From positions 1-64,000 of the forward strand of contig JAAWWF010000030.1 in assembly GCA_021404565.1 (NCBI GenBank): 64,000 nucleotides of DNA, in the 5' to 3' direction. The notes under the pieces were generated by a model that was not told the DNA's origin, searched no databases, and saw only the letters and a program-made list of their open reading frames with translations. Source of the stretch: Roseivirga sp. GTDB lineage: Bacteria > Bacteroidota > Bacteroidia > Cytophagales > Cyclobacteriaceae. A program made the translations under genes and the position numbers. Below are positions 8,419 through 17,014 of this stretch, piece by piece (the first letter of the stretch is position 1; each line of letters begins with the position of its first letter).

Positions 8419-10464
8419 TTATTTGAATCGGAAGTTGATCCGTTTTTCTAAAGAAGAGTTTGTATCGAGTAAGGTCTTTCCGGTCAGGTTGTCGATAACT
8501 TTTACATGGGTAAAAGCGCCCGCTCCTTTTACCTCTATATCGAAATTCTGGCCAAAGGCTTTGATACTTCTAAGTGCCATTTCATTCCAGCCCTTGGGCA
8601 GACGAGGTAATAGTGAAAAACTGTCCAGGCCGGTAGCCTTAATACCAAACATGCCTTCAATAAACACCCTGCCATACAAACCGCTTTCTGCAGACAAATG
8701 GGCCATACTCCCTTCAGGATAAGCCTCAACCACATAGGGTACACGCTTTCCTAATAATCGCTGAGTCGAAAACTCTTCTAGCTTTTCCAGTGATATATTG
8801 GTGGCTCCTGAGAGAAAAGTCCCTCTCAATGCGTAAAGCGTTCCGCGGTCCCAGAAAATTTTGGAGATGGCCTCATTGTCACTGTTCTTTTCCACATGCA
8901 CCCCATTTTCGGTCCATAACCTGTCAAAAAGGGCCTCGATCGTAGCATCCTTTCTATCGTTGATTCCCACCACCAAGGGCAGGCAAATCCAGTGCCTGAG
9001 GTATTTATGCTCTTTATAGTATTTGTAAGTGTCGAGGCCTTCTACATTGGCTCCGAAGTAAGCTTCGATGGCTTTTACCAGACCTTGTGCTTCTTTCCGA
9101 TATTGATTAGAAACCTTTCTTCCCTTGCCTAATGATTTCGCCAGATCAGCCGTATGATCCAGGGCTCCGTAATACAGAGAAGAGGTAGAAAGGTTGGCAT
9201 TTCCAGTTTCAATCCTCCCTTCCATCTCATCTGATTCCGACATCACTACACCTTCGGCATTCAACTTTCTTTTGTTGTACTCCAGACACCAGATAATCAA
9301 GGGCCAAAGCTCCTCCGCAATTTCTTTATCACCCAGGGCCAGGGCAAACTGACTGGCTCCATAGGCGATCATGGCGGCATCCCCTCTGTCCAGTGTAAAG
9401 GGAGGAACGTTTCCTTCAATTTCGAAGGCATACCTTAATGGCTTGTACTGGTCATTCAGCTCTCCGGCAAAAGCCCGATATGTGCTCATGGCAGACTCAT
9501 TGCCCACGTCATAGCCTAGGAACGGGAAATAAGGATTGATATACTCTGCCTGATCATTTGCCCAGATACCGACATAATACCGTCCTCCCCCCGGAGAATG
9601 AATCAAGCCCAGTTTGGATTCAAAAATACTCTCGGAGCCACGAATTTTAGAAAACTCAAAAAGGGTATTGAGTGTGGCATTCGGGGTTTCTAAAACGAGA
9701 GATTCCGCCATGGTATTTAAGAAGTCTTGCCGTTCTGCCATAGCCGCTTCGCTGGTCTGATCCGGCAAATTCTCTCCTTCCATTTGTGCCATAATTCTGA
9801 CAGAGAAGGTGAAGGTCTCATCAGCCTTTAGCTCAACACTTTGTGGGGCATCTGAGGTGACAGTGGTGATAAACATACCATCAGCACCCCGATCTTCAGA
9901 TTGAGATAATACTTTTCCTATTTCCAGGTTAAGAGTAGTCTTAGTCGTATTGGTTAGGGTAATATGCTCAACGAAAAGTCTTTCCGAAGGCGATGGGAAT
10001 AGCCTCCGACTCATGCTTAACCCCTGTGAGGAGGCCTTATGCTCAAAATTAAGCATCCCATCAATCTTTACGGCTTTCAAAGGACCGGGAACAAAACGCT
10101 TATCAGCAACAAAAATTTTAGGAAGGATGTCATCTCCATGATCGGCCTTAAGGTAGGCCCTGTAAATATGCCAGCCAGGAGCGGTATCCTTGATAAAAGG
10201 ATGTAACTGCGGAAAAAACACCTGACGGTTAAGTGTAAGCATACCACTTGTATCAACAGAATAGGTAACAATGCTTGCTACCCGTTTGCCCGCCATTTCG
10301 ATGTTATCCTGATGTGGCAAATGCTGAGAATCATTCAGATTCCATTGAATGGACCTGGGGGAGGTAATATTCCAATAACCTGCGCCCTCCTGTGCCTGAA
10401 CAAGGGATGAACTAAGCAGGAGCATAAAACTGACAATGATGAAAGACTTAAAGCTCAATTTCAT
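8419..10464 (-). CDS. secreted six-hairpin (alpha/alpha)6 glycosidase-like protein
   Basis: A 681-residue exported protein with a signal peptide (FIIVSFMLLLSSSLVQAQ). The N-terminal third is beta-rich (PSERLFVEHITLTNTT). The rest has the alternating helices of six-hairpin glycosidases, with motifs such as GIWANDQAEYINPYF, LDRGDAAMIAYG, SDEMEGRIETGNANLSTSS and AYPEGSMAHLSAESG. The acidic residues in GIWANDQAEY and SDEMEGR are plausible catalytic candidates, but I cannot assign a CAZy family. It is the first gene of a unit with the GH20 gene (10-base gap), which suggests a role in breaking down an N-acetylhexosamine-containing glycan. The start codon is preceded by about 160 bases shared with the divergent tetR promoter. 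Confidence 0.75.
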   Translation of the reverse strand: MKLSFKSFIIVSFMLLLSSSLVQAQEGAGYWNITSPRSIQWNLNDSQHLPHQDNIEMAGKRVASIVTYSVDTSGMLTLNRQVFFPQLHPFIKDTAPGWHIYRAYLKADHGDDILPKIFVADKRFVPGPLKAVKIDGMLNFEHKASSQGLSMSRRLFPSPSERLFVEHITLTNTTKTTLNLEIGKVLSQSEDRGADGMFITTVTSDAPQSVELKADETFTFSVRIMAQMEGENLPDQTSEAAMAERQDFLNTMAESLVLETPNATLNTLFEFSKIRGSESIFESKLGLIHSPGGGRYYVGIWANDQAEYINPYFPFLGYDVGNESAMSTYRAFAGELNDQYKPLRYAFEIEGNVPPFTLDRGDAAMIAYGASQFALALGDKEIAEELWPLIIWCLEYNKRKLNAEGVVMSESDEMEGRIETGNANLSTSSLYYGALDHTADLAKSLGKGRKVSNQYRKEAQGLVKAIEAYFGANVEGLDTYKYYKEHKYLRHWICLPLVVGINDRKDATIEALFDRLWTENGVHVEKNSDNEAISKIFWDRGTLYALRGTFLSGATNISLEKLEEFSTQRLLGKRVPYVVEAYPEGSMAHLSAESGLYGRVFIEGMFGIKATGLDSFSLLPRLPKGWNEMALRSIKAFGQNFDIEVKGAGAFTHVKVIDNLTGKTLLDTNSSLEKRINFRFK

Positions 10465-10595
10465 TATACGTGAATTTGACGTTTAATTTAACAACATTCC
10501 TCTTAGCCTTCATCATGACATCCCACATAGTGGGCTCATGGTTTAAAGAAGAGTCTGCGTCCATTGAATGTAGAAAAAATCCTTCTTCTATTTTA

Positions 10596-10612
10596 ACCGA
10601 ATAAATATTCAC
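10596..10612. promoter_or_regulatory. predicted operator of the adjacent TetR regulator (site 1)
   Basis: The sequence ACCGAATAAATATTCAC contains the dyad GAATA-AA-TATTC. It lies just upstream of a -7 box and 13 bases before the tetR start. A second copy with the same outer bases, ACCGAATATTTATTCGC, lies before the next gene (11211-11227). Sharing by exactly these two promoters points to autoregulation plus control of the SDR gene. Confidence 0.6.
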
Positions 10613-10613
10613 C

Positions 10614-10621
10614 TATATTTG
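10614..10621 (+). promoter_or_regulatory. Bacteroidota-type -7 box (TATATTTG) of tetR
   Basis: TATATTTG matches the TAnnTTTG consensus of the Bacteroidota housekeeping sigma factor. It directly abuts the predicted operator. It ends only 4 bases before the GTG start, so the transcript may be leaderless. I see no convincing -33 element. Confidence 0.45.
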
Positions 10622-10625
10622 TGCT

Positions 10626-11195
10626 GTGAAACCAAAAGACGAGAAAAAACTGCAGGCCATTTTTAATGCTACGCTGAGCCTCACCGGTCAGGAAGGTATC
10701 GTGGGACTCACTATGTCGAAAATAGCCAAAACGGCTAAAATCGGCATTGGAACTCTGTATGTATACTTCGAAAGTAAGGAAGAGTTGGTCAATGAACTTT
10801 ACCGGCAATTAAAAACCGGGGGTACCTTGTCTATGATTGATGACCTGAAAGCCCTTCCGGTAAAGCCGCAGCTTTTGGAAGTATGGAAACGCACGCTGCA
10901 ATACAGGGTGGAGAACCATGCGCAAATGGTCTTTATGGAGCAGTTTCTCAACTCACCGTTTATATCGGAAGAGAGTCGTGGTTTGAGCTATCAATTCACT
11001 GCCTATCTGACTGATTTGCTGGAAACCGGTCAACAGCAAATGATCATCAAACAGGCAGATGAAGCCATATTGATGAATCTGCTTTCAGGTTATAGTCGCC
11101 AGTTGGCAGCACATTTAGTAGATACAAAAACTCCTTTGACCGAAAAGGTCATCAACGAGTCATTCAGCCTTTGCTGGGACGCAATCAAGTCTTAA
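10626..11195 (+). CDS. TetR/AcrR family transcriptional regulator
   Basis: A 189-residue protein with an N-terminal TetR helix-turn-helix (residues 5-50: AIFNATLSLTGQEG, LTMSKIAKTAKIGIGTLYVYF, SKEELVNELY) and a helical ligand-binding C-terminal domain with no recognised ligand. The start is GTG; the next in-frame ATG lies inside the HTH, so no later start is acceptable. It is followed 54 bases later by an SDR oxidoreductase gene with the same palindrome in its promoter. The regulator therefore probably represses itself and that enzyme until an aldehyde, ketone or similar inducer appears; the inducer is a guess. Confidence 0.88.
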   Translation: MKPKDEKKLQAIFNATLSLTGQEGIVGLTMSKIAKTAKIGIGTLYVYFESKEELVNELYRQLKTGGTLSMIDDLKALPVKPQLLEVWKRTLQYRVENHAQMVFMEQFLNSPFISEESRGLSYQFTAYLTDLLETGQQQMIIKQADEAILMNLLSGYSRQLAAHLVDTKTPLTEKVINESFSLCWDAIKS

Positions 11196-11210
11196 AAAAT
11201 TTAAACAATA

Positions 11211-11229
11211 ACCGAATATTTATTCGCTC
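11211..11229. promoter_or_regulatory. predicted operator of the TetR regulator (site 2)
   Basis: A perfect 6-bp dyad, CGAATA-TT-TATTCG (11213-11226), 23 bases before the SDR start codon. It matches the site before tetR except in the central two bases and at the right edge. Its position would block transcription of the SDR gene. Confidence 0.6.
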
Positions 11230-11249
11230 AACTTATTAAATCTGTAATT

Positions 11250-12113
11250 ATGAAAAAAGTCATTCTCGTTACCGGAACCTCCACAGGTCTGGGCCTCAAA
11301 GCTTCCATTCTCCTCGCTCAGGAAGGTCATACAGTATATGCCACCATGCGCAATCTGGCTAAGAAAGATCTACTACTTAAGGAAGCTCAGGATAATGGTG
11401 TTCTGATAAACCTGCTGAGGCTGGACGTACAAGACACTGAAAGCATAAAAGAGGCAGTAGCAACTATCATAGAAAAAGAAGACAGACTGGATGTACTCAT
11501 CAACAATGCAGGGGCTGGTTTTGCCAGAAACACAGAGCAGGCTACCGAAGAAGAATTGCAATGGGTAACTGATGTCAATTATCATGGAGTGGTGCGTTGC
11601 ACCAACGCAGTCCTTCCCCAAATGAGAAAGCAGAAAAGCGGCCACATCATTAATGTTACCTCTGTAGGTGGTCTGGTGGGTCAGCCCTTTAACGAACTCT
11701 ACTGTGCAGCAAAATTTGCTGTGGAAGGTTATACTGAGTCTTTGGCAGTGATATTACCCAAGTACTTTGGTATCAACCTCACCTGTGTGGAACCCGGTGG
11801 CATCAGTACTGAATTCTTTAATTCAGCGGCCAAAGTCACCTTCGGTGAAACAGGCATGCCCGATGATGAATACACGCCCATCTTCCAGGCCTACCTGAGC
11901 GGTATACAAGCCCGGGCTGCTGCCAGCAAGGAGACAACTTTCCAGGCCCCGGAAGAAGTGGCACAGGTTATCCTCAATGTTATGAATGACAACGACCCAC
12001 CGGTAAGAATCAGAACTTCTGCCTGGGGTGAGAACTTCTGTCAGTTCAAAATCACTGCCGACCCTGATGGAAAAAAGCAGCGCGATCAGGTAATCGCTCA
12101 AAACCTGGATTGA
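11250..12113 (+). CDS. short-chain dehydrogenase/reductase (SDR family)
   Basis: A 287-residue classical SDR. The NAD(P)-binding motif TGTSTGLGLK (residues 8-17), the NNAG motif (near 88), the catalytic Ser in NVTSVGG (near 138) and YCAAK (Tyr and Lys near 152-156) are all present, followed by the EPGG loop. It would oxidise or reduce an alcohol or carbonyl substrate in the cytoplasm; the substrate cannot be read from sequence. It lies directly behind tetR with its own copy of the operator, and a strong hairpin terminator follows its stop. Confidence 0.88.
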   Translation: MKKVILVTGTSTGLGLKASILLAQEGHTVYATMRNLAKKDLLLKEAQDNGVLINLLRLDVQDTESIKEAVATIIEKEDRLDVLINNAGAGFARNTEQATEEELQWVTDVNYHGVVRCTNAVLPQMRKQKSGHIINVTSVGGLVGQPFNELYCAAKFAVEGYTESLAVILPKYFGINLTCVEPGGISTEFFNSAAKVTFGETGMPDDEYTPIFQAYLSGIQARAAASKETTFQAPEEVAQVILNVMNDNDPPVRIRTSAWGENFCQFKITADPDGKKQRDQVIAQNLD

Positions 12114-12145
12114 CCATTGTCCTGGCCCGACACTACTATACCTGC

Positions 12146-12174
12146 AAAACCACCAGAAGCAATCAGGTGGTTTT
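12146..12174. terminator. intrinsic terminator, probably bidirectional
   Basis: Perfect 9-bp stem AAAACCACC / GGTGGTTTT with an 11-base loop, followed on the + strand by CTTTTT. It ends the SDR transcript. The stop codon of the convergent DUF2892 gene (12163-12165) lies in the loop, so the element also serves that gene. Confidence 0.8.
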
Positions 12175-12375
12175 CTTTTTAGCCCTTGTTCTTAATCCAA
12201 AAGCAGCATAGAGCGGACAAAAACTGATAAACCCGGTTATGATAAATATTGCAGCTACTACACCCAATACAATTAGTAGGGTGCCCGCGATAATTTCTGC
12301 GTACCATAAACCTGCAATAGCCAGTGCCACAATGATTCTGACGATGCCATCTGCTTTGCTCATATTCTTTACCAT
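12163..12375 (-). CDS. DUF2892 (YgaP-type) small membrane protein
   Basis: A 70-residue protein with two membrane helices (IVRIIVALAIAGLWYAEIIAG and TLLIVLGVVAAIFIITGFI) and the conserved ending FCPLYAAFGLRT of the DUF2892 family. In other bacteria this domain is found alone or attached to rhodanese domains (YgaP) and is linked to sulfur or metalloid stress. It is divergent from the ArsR-type regulator starting at 12586, and the 210 bases between them hold that regulator's likely operator. The final codons and stop form part of the terminator hairpin. Confidence 0.8.
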   Translation of the reverse strand: MVKNMSKADGIVRIIVALAIAGLWYAEIIAGTLLIVLGVVAAIFIITGFISFCPLYAAFGLRTRAKKKTT

Positions 12376-12563
12376 GACTTTTTATTTTTTCACCAAAAGA
12401 AGCTATCAGCCAGATCAATGTCAGTGAGGTAGATCACATAAGTAAAAGTTTAATCCGCCCCTCAGCACCAGACTCTTACTTCGCCAGTACAGGAAAGCAG
12501 AAAATATTCGATCAGTGAGATTTTCTCATGAAAATTTTGGTTCAAGTTCTTATTCATCGTAAT

Positions 12564-12579
12564 ATTGCAATGAAGCAAT
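12564..12579. promoter_or_regulatory. candidate ArsR operator dyad
   Basis: ATTGC-N6-GCAAT inverted repeat 7 bases before the arsR-type start codon. An overlapping imperfect dyad centred on AATATT (ATCGTAATATTGCAAT, 12557-12572) is an alternative reading. The location fits autorepression by the adjacent ArsR-type protein. Confidence 0.45.
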
Positions 12580-12585
12580 TAATCT

Positions 12586-12921
12586 ATGGGAGTTACTAAA
12601 ACGGATCTGTTTACTGAAGAGCAAAATGAGTTGGCCTCAGTGGCCAAAGTTTTGGCAAACCCGGCCCGTATAGCCATACTCCACCATTTATTCCGTGCCA
12701 ATGCCTGTATCAACAGCGATTTGGTGCAGGAATTAGGCCTGGCCCAGGCGACCATCAGTCAGCACCTGAGAGAGCTAAAAGGGATTGGTCTGGTACAGGG
12801 AACCATTGAAGGAGTAAGCATGAGTTACTGCATCAATGCCTCCAGATGGACGGAAATCAAAGGACTATTCAATACCCTTTTTGATCAGTATGGCTTGGCT
12901 TCTAAAGAAGATTGTTGCTGA
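12586..12921 (+). CDS. ArsR-family winged-helix regulator
   Basis: A 111-residue winged-helix protein: LANPARIAILHHLF, then the recognition helix LGLAQATISQHLRELKGIGLV and a wing GTIEGVSMSYCI. The classical ELCVCDL metal site is absent. Cysteines occur at ACINSDL, SYCIN and the C-terminal DCC, which could form a different arsenite or metal site. It heads a cluster with DUF6428 and an arsenate-reductase-like phosphatase, so it probably controls metalloid resistance. Confidence 0.87.
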   Translation: MGVTKTDLFTEEQNELASVAKVLANPARIAILHHLFRANACINSDLVQELGLAQATISQHLRELKGIGLVQGTIEGVSMSYCINASRWTEIKGLFNTLFDQYGLASKEDCC

Positions 12922-12961
12922 ATAACCTAAACTTAGTTAGCAAAAAACGAATTACCTGAAG

Positions 12962-13435
12962 ATGAAACTATCGCATGTTAAAAACAGCCTGGCTAGTCTG
13001 GATAAAGTAGCCTTTCAACTACCTAATGGAAGCTTTGTACCGCAGCATTTTCATGTCACCGAAGTAGGCGTGATCAACAAGCGCTTTATCGATTGCGGAG
13101 GCACCCTTAGGAATGAAACGGTAGTTAATTTTCAGTTGTGGGAGGCCGATGATTACGATCACAGACTCGCTCCTAAGAAGCTCAATGACATCATTCAACT
13201 ATCTGAAGAAAAACTGGGTATTGAAGACTGGGAAATAGAAGTTGAATACCAGGGCGAAACGATTGGCAAATACGGGCTGGATTTTAACGGCAGTCACTTT
13301 TTGCTGGTAACGAAAATGACGGATTGCCTGGCTAAGGACAACTGCGGTATTCCGGAGCAAAAGCCCAGAATAAGAATGTCGGCACTCGGTGCTACTTCAG
13401 GAGGTTCTTGTGCTCCGGGTTCAGGTTGTTGCTAA
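12962..13435 (+). CDS. DUF6428 family protein
   Basis: A 157-residue protein of the DUF6428 family, recognised from LPNGSFVPQHFHVTEVG and LRNETVVNFQLWEADDYDHRL. The C-terminus is Cys-rich (SCAPGSGCC), as is the middle (DCLAKDNCG). The family typically occurs in Bacteroidota arsenic operons; its biochemical role is unknown. The cysteines suggest binding of a thiophilic ion. It lies 40 bases after the ArsR gene and 16 bases before the phosphatase-fold gene, so the three are likely one operon. Confidence 0.8.
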   Translation: MKLSHVKNSLASLDKVAFQLPNGSFVPQHFHVTEVGVINKRFIDCGGTLRNETVVNFQLWEADDYDHRLAPKKLNDIIQLSEEKLGIEDWEIEVEYQGETIGKYGLDFNGSHFLLVTKMTDCLAKDNCGIPEQKPRIRMSALGATSGGSCAPGSGCC

Positions 13436-13451
13436 TTTAACGTTACCATAA

Positions 13452-14075
13452 ATGGCCACCATACAACCACTTTTGACAAGTTTACAGGCTACCATTGAGA
13501 GACTGGACTTCGACTCAATTCCCGAAGACAGAAGGCCTGTGCTTCGTGATCTTGTAGATTATATTCAATCCCGAATTAATAATAAGGAGTCCATACGATT
13601 AAACTTCATATGTACCCATAACTCACGCAGGAGCCAATTTTCTCAGGTATGGGCACAGGTAGCCGCCCATGTTTATGGTATTGAGGCCTTCTGTTATTCG
13701 GGTGGTACAGAGGCTACCGCCTTTAACGAACGTGCCGTGGCTTCTATTAAAAGAGCGGGGTTTGAAGTTAGCTCGACAGGCGGTGAGAACCCGCGTTACC
13801 AGGTACACTATGCTATCGAGACTCCAACGCTGGCTATGTTTTCAAAGACATTTGATGATAAGTCTAACCCGGATACTGGCTTTGCTGCCGTCATGACCTG
13901 CTCAGATGCAGATGAGAACTGTCCTTTCATTCCCGGAACGGACAGGCGGATTCCCTTGCGTTATGAAGACCCTAAATCCTTTGATGGTACCGATCTCGAA
14001 GCTGAGAAATACGATGAACGTTCAATGCAAATTGCCACGGAGCTGTTTTACGCTTTTTCGAAAATAAGAGCTTGA
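13452..14075 (+). CDS. low-molecular-weight phosphatase / arsenate-reductase-like protein
   Basis: A 207-residue protein with the CX5R loop of the LMW tyrosine phosphatase / ArsC fold: FICTHNSRRSQFSQ (Cys near residue 54, Arg six positions later). A later MTCSDADENCPFIPG supplies extra cysteines that could serve the thiol relay of arsenate reduction. Known relatives sit in ars operons and are annotated either as protein-tyrosine-phosphatase or arsenate reductase. The neighbours favour arsenate reduction. No Acr3 or ArsB pump follows; the next gene is a sulfatase after 109 bases. Confidence 0.78.
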   Translation: MATIQPLLTSLQATIERLDFDSIPEDRRPVLRDLVDYIQSRINNKESIRLNFICTHNSRRSQFSQVWAQVAAHVYGIEAFCYSGGTEATAFNERAVASIKRAGFEVSSTGGENPRYQVHYAIETPTLAMFSKTFDDKSNPDTGFAAVMTCSDADENCPFIPGTDRRIPLRYEDPKSFDGTDLEAEKYDERSMQIATELFYAFSKIRA

Positions 14076-14184
14076 ATATATAGCTCAACCGATTTATAGA
14101 AGCGGGTATATTCTCACTTTATCAGGGGAGTCCTTTCGGCTTTCTGAATTATCGTATCTTGTACTGATACATCATTCAGCCTTC

Positions 14185-15792
14185 ATGAAACAGTCCCTTA
14201 TTTTTCTCCTGACACTGATACTCTTTGCCTGTGGACCGGCAGTTGAGCAAGAAGAAGCCAGTCAAAGCAGACCCAATATCATTTTCATCATGTCCGATGA
14301 CCATGCCTATCAGGCCATCAGCGCTTACAGCAATCGCCTGATTGAAACCCCGAATATTGATCGCATTGCCAGACGGGGTATGCTCTTTACCAATGCCTGT
14401 GTTACCAATTCTATTTGTGCGCCTTCGCGGGCTACCATCCTCACTGGCAAGCACAATCATCTGAATGGAAAGATTGATAATCGCATGCCCTTTGACACAA
14501 CTCAAATCACCTTCCCACAAATTTTCCAGGCCAATGGCTATCAGACTGCTATGTTCGGAAAGCTGCATTTTGGCAATAATCCTAAGGGGGTTGACGAGTT
14601 CAAAATCCTTCCAGGCCAGGGCAACTATATCAACCCAAGGTTTATCACCAATGAAGGTGACACGACTATTACCGGTTATGTCACCGACATCATCACCGAT
14701 CTTACCCTCAACTGGCTGAAAGATGAACGGAAGGAGGATGAGCCCTTCCTCATGATGTACCTGCACAAGGCTCCGCATCGCCCCTGGTGGCCCCGACCCG
14801 ATAAGTTTGCTGAGTTTACGAAAAAGCGATTTCCGCTTCCTGAAACACTTTTTGACAGCTATGAAAACAGGGGTTCGGCAGCGAAAACCGCTGAAATGAA
14901 TCTGCTGACTCATATGATGTACAGCCATGATTCCAAGATCAGGCCTGAAACATTGGAAGAAATGGGCGAAAGCGTTCAACCCTCAGTACGTGAGTTCCGC
15001 AACTCATTTTACGGACCGTATGGCAGAGCCAATGAAGCCCAAAAGGCAGCCTATAAGCCCGTACTGGACTCCATCAATGATTTCTTCAAGGCTAACTGGC
15101 CTGAGATGACTGATCGGGAGAAAATGATCTGGAAGTACCAGCGCTATATGCAGGACTACCTGGCCTCCATTTCTTCTGTCGATGACAATGTGGGCAGGCT
15201 TCTGGACTATCTGGATGAAAGTGGTCTGGCTGAAAACACCATCGTGGTTTATACCTCAGATCAGGGCTTCTTTTTAGGGGAGCATGGCTGGTTCGACAAG
15301 CGCTTTATTTACAATGAGTCGTTTAAAACCCCTCTGTTGGTCAGATGGCCGGGAGTCGTTGAAGAAGGCAGTATCAATACCCAAATGGTGCAGAACCTTG
15401 ATTTCGCCCAGACCTTTTTAGATGCCGCAGGCATGGACGCTCCACAAGATATGCAGGGCGAGAGCCTTCTGCCACTCTTGAAAGGGAAAGAGGAGACCTG
15501 GGAACGTGAGGCGGTCTATTACCATTATTATGAGTACCCCGCTGTACATATGGTGAAGCGCCATTATGGCATTGTTACTGAGGAATATAAGCTGGCTCAC
15601 TTTTATCATGATGTGGACGAATGGGAGCTCTATAATCGACTGAAAGACCCGAATGAGCTCAATAATGTATATGCGGAACCGGAATATGCGGAGATCGTCT
15701 CTAAACTAAAGGAAGACCTGAAAGGACTTAGAAAGAAGTACAAAGACTCAGTTGAGCTGGATCAGCGGTACATTGATTTGTACAATCAATAG
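14185..15792 (+). CDS. lipoprotein sulfatase (type I, formylglycine-dependent)
   Basis: A 535-residue sulfatase with a lipoprotein signal (LTLILFAC, Cys16). Metal-binding Asp residues are in IIFIMSDDHA (near 33-41). The maturation motif C78-A-P-S-R, followed by ATILTGK, marks the cysteine converted to formylglycine. The second metal site is VVYTSDQGFFLGEHGWFDKR. Length and full motif set indicate an active exported enzyme removing sulfate esters from polysaccharides, which fits the nearby glycosidases. It would need an anaerobic-type sulfatase-maturing enzyme or FGE encoded elsewhere. Confidence 0.9.
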   Translation: MKQSLIFLLTLILFACGPAVEQEEASQSRPNIIFIMSDDHAYQAISAYSNRLIETPNIDRIARRGMLFTNACVTNSICAPSRATILTGKHNHLNGKIDNRMPFDTTQITFPQIFQANGYQTAMFGKLHFGNNPKGVDEFKILPGQGNYINPRFITNEGDTTITGYVTDIITDLTLNWLKDERKEDEPFLMMYLHKAPHRPWWPRPDKFAEFTKKRFPLPETLFDSYENRGSAAKTAEMNLLTHMMYSHDSKIRPETLEEMGESVQPSVREFRNSFYGPYGRANEAQKAAYKPVLDSINDFFKANWPEMTDREKMIWKYQRYMQDYLASISSVDDNVGRLLDYLDESGLAENTIVVYTSDQGFFLGEHGWFDKRFIYNESFKTPLLVRWPGVVEEGSINTQMVQNLDFAQTFLDAAGMDAPQDMQGESLLPLLKGKEETWEREAVYYHYYEYPAVHMVKRHYGIVTEEYKLAHFYHDVDEWELYNRLKDPNELNNVYAEPEYAEIVSKLKEDLKGLRKKYKDSVELDQRYIDLYNQ

Positions 15793-15887
15793 AGTCATTT
15801 CAAATCTCAACCGGTCCGGCCAGAATTGCTCGTTCTAAGATTCCGGAATGACGATATGTTTCGAGTTTCGCTTCATGTAACCCAGAA

Positions 15888-16514
15888 CTAAATAAGCTCC
15901 ACCCAGCCGCGGTGTAAGGCCACAATGCCCTCATGCTCCAGTTTCTTCAATAACCTGGAAACTGTTTCCCTCGAGGTCCCCAGTTCATCTGCAATTTCCT
16001 GATGGGTAATGTATAAACGGGTAGATCCCGCGTTTTTGATTTTTGCTTTAAAATAAGCCATGATCCGCTGGTCCAGATTCTGAAAAGCCAGCGCATTAAA
16101 AGCATCCAGTATATCATTGAACCGCTTGCCGTACAGATCCATCACATACTGATTGAAACTTGGGAACTGTCGCTGCCAGTCTCCAATCTTATGGGCTGGA
16201 ATTAACAGGGCCTTGCTGGGTTGCTCGGCCAAAGCTTTAACAGGACTCTTTTCCTGGTTGAGACTACAGGAAATAGACATGATACAAGACTCCAGGGGAT
16301 AGATATTGTAGAGTAGAATTTCCTTTCCATCTTCTTCTTTAACCACCTTGGCCAGACCAGAAAGTAGGATGGGCACTGTCTTCACATAAGAGCCCTCTTT
16401 CAAAATCATTCCTCCTTCCGGTACCTCTACCAGATTACAACTTGCCATCAGCTCCTTCAGAGCTGGTTCCCTGAAGGTTCTCAATTGCAGATTGACTATG
16501 TCCTGAATATCCAT
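15888..16514 (-). CDS. Crp/Fnr-family transcriptional regulator
   Basis: I choose the ATG at 16512-16514 (MDIQDIVNLQL), giving 208 residues. The longer frame overlaps the upstream rhodanese gene and adds no conserved sequence. Residues 25-110 form a cyclic-nucleotide-binding-type barrel and the C-terminus has the Crp HTH (ITHQEIADELGTSRETVSRLLKKLE). Cysteines at NLVEV (N-terminal) and CIMSISCS are present, but no clear Fe-S ligand set is visible. It follows the rhodanese gene by 34 bases, so the pair is probably an operon responding to sulfur or redox state. Confidence 0.85.
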   Translation of the reverse strand: MDIQDIVNLQLRTFREPALKELMASCNLVEVPEGGMILKEGSYVKTVPILLSGLAKVVKEEDGKEILLYNIYPLESCIMSISCSLNQEKSPVKALAEQPSKALLIPAHKIGDWQRQFPSFNQYVMDLYGKRFNDILDAFNALAFQNLDQRIMAYFKAKIKNAGSTRLYITHQEIADELGTSRETVSRLLKKLEHEGIVALHRGWVELI

Positions 16515-16548
16515 AAGTTGATAAATTAAACCTATTTCAAGATTAAGA

Positions 16549-16899
16549 CTAGTTACGGACCAGGGCATTCCAGGCCTGAATCCCTCCCGCCAGATTATAC
16601 AGGTTTTCAAATCCCATACTGCTCATCATCTTACAGGCCTTTCGGCTTCTGTTTCCGCTGCGACAATACACGAGATAGCTTTTGGAGCGATCGAGCCGGG
16701 ACAATTCTTCCCTGAAGGAGGTATTGAAAAAGTTGATCTGTCTGTAATTTGGAATAATGCCTTCTGACAGTTCTTCAGGAGATCTCACATCCAATATGAT
16801 CGGGTTAGACTTCATTTGTAAGGTTCTGAACGCTTCAGCACTGAGCTGCTCAAAGCCTGCCGTTCTTTTCTTGAATAAGCTGATCATTTTTTCAGGCAA
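16549..16899 (-). CDS. single-domain rhodanese-like protein
   Basis: A 116-residue rhodanese domain. ILDVRSPEEL leads to the active-site loop CRSGNRS with its persulfide-forming Cys, and LAGGIQAW closes the fold. Enzymes of this type carry sulfane sulfur as a cysteine persulfide. An in-frame ATG at 16887 (MISLFKK) could be the real start. It sits upstream of the Crp-type regulator gene, probably co-transcribed. Confidence 0.87.
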   Translation of the reverse strand: MPEKMISLFKKRTAGFEQLSAEAFRTLQMKSNPIILDVRSPEELSEGIIPNYRQINFFNTSFREELSRLDRSKSYLVYCRSGNRSRKACKMMSSMGFENLYNLAGGIQAWNALVRN

Positions 16900-16967
16900 G
16901 ATAACGGACTCGCATGTCTCACTTGGTGACCTGAGTCACACAGAGCAGAAATTCGACCCAAAGAAGA

Positions 16968-16992
16968 AAAAGCCCGACACAGCCGGGCTTTT
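16968..16992 (-). terminator. intrinsic terminator
   Basis: Perfect stem AAAAGCCCG / CGGGCTTTT with a 7-base loop, 22 bases past the stop of the His-rich lipoprotein gene (17015) on the minus strand. The minus-strand U tract follows the stem. It separates that gene from the rhodanese/Crp pair. Confidence 0.8.
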
Positions 16993-17014
16993 CAATATTA
17001 AAAAAGGCATTAGT

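Noticed and set aside
12179-12418. 79-codon minus-strand frame overlapping the DUF2892 gene
   Set aside because: Alternative frame of a recognised family protein.
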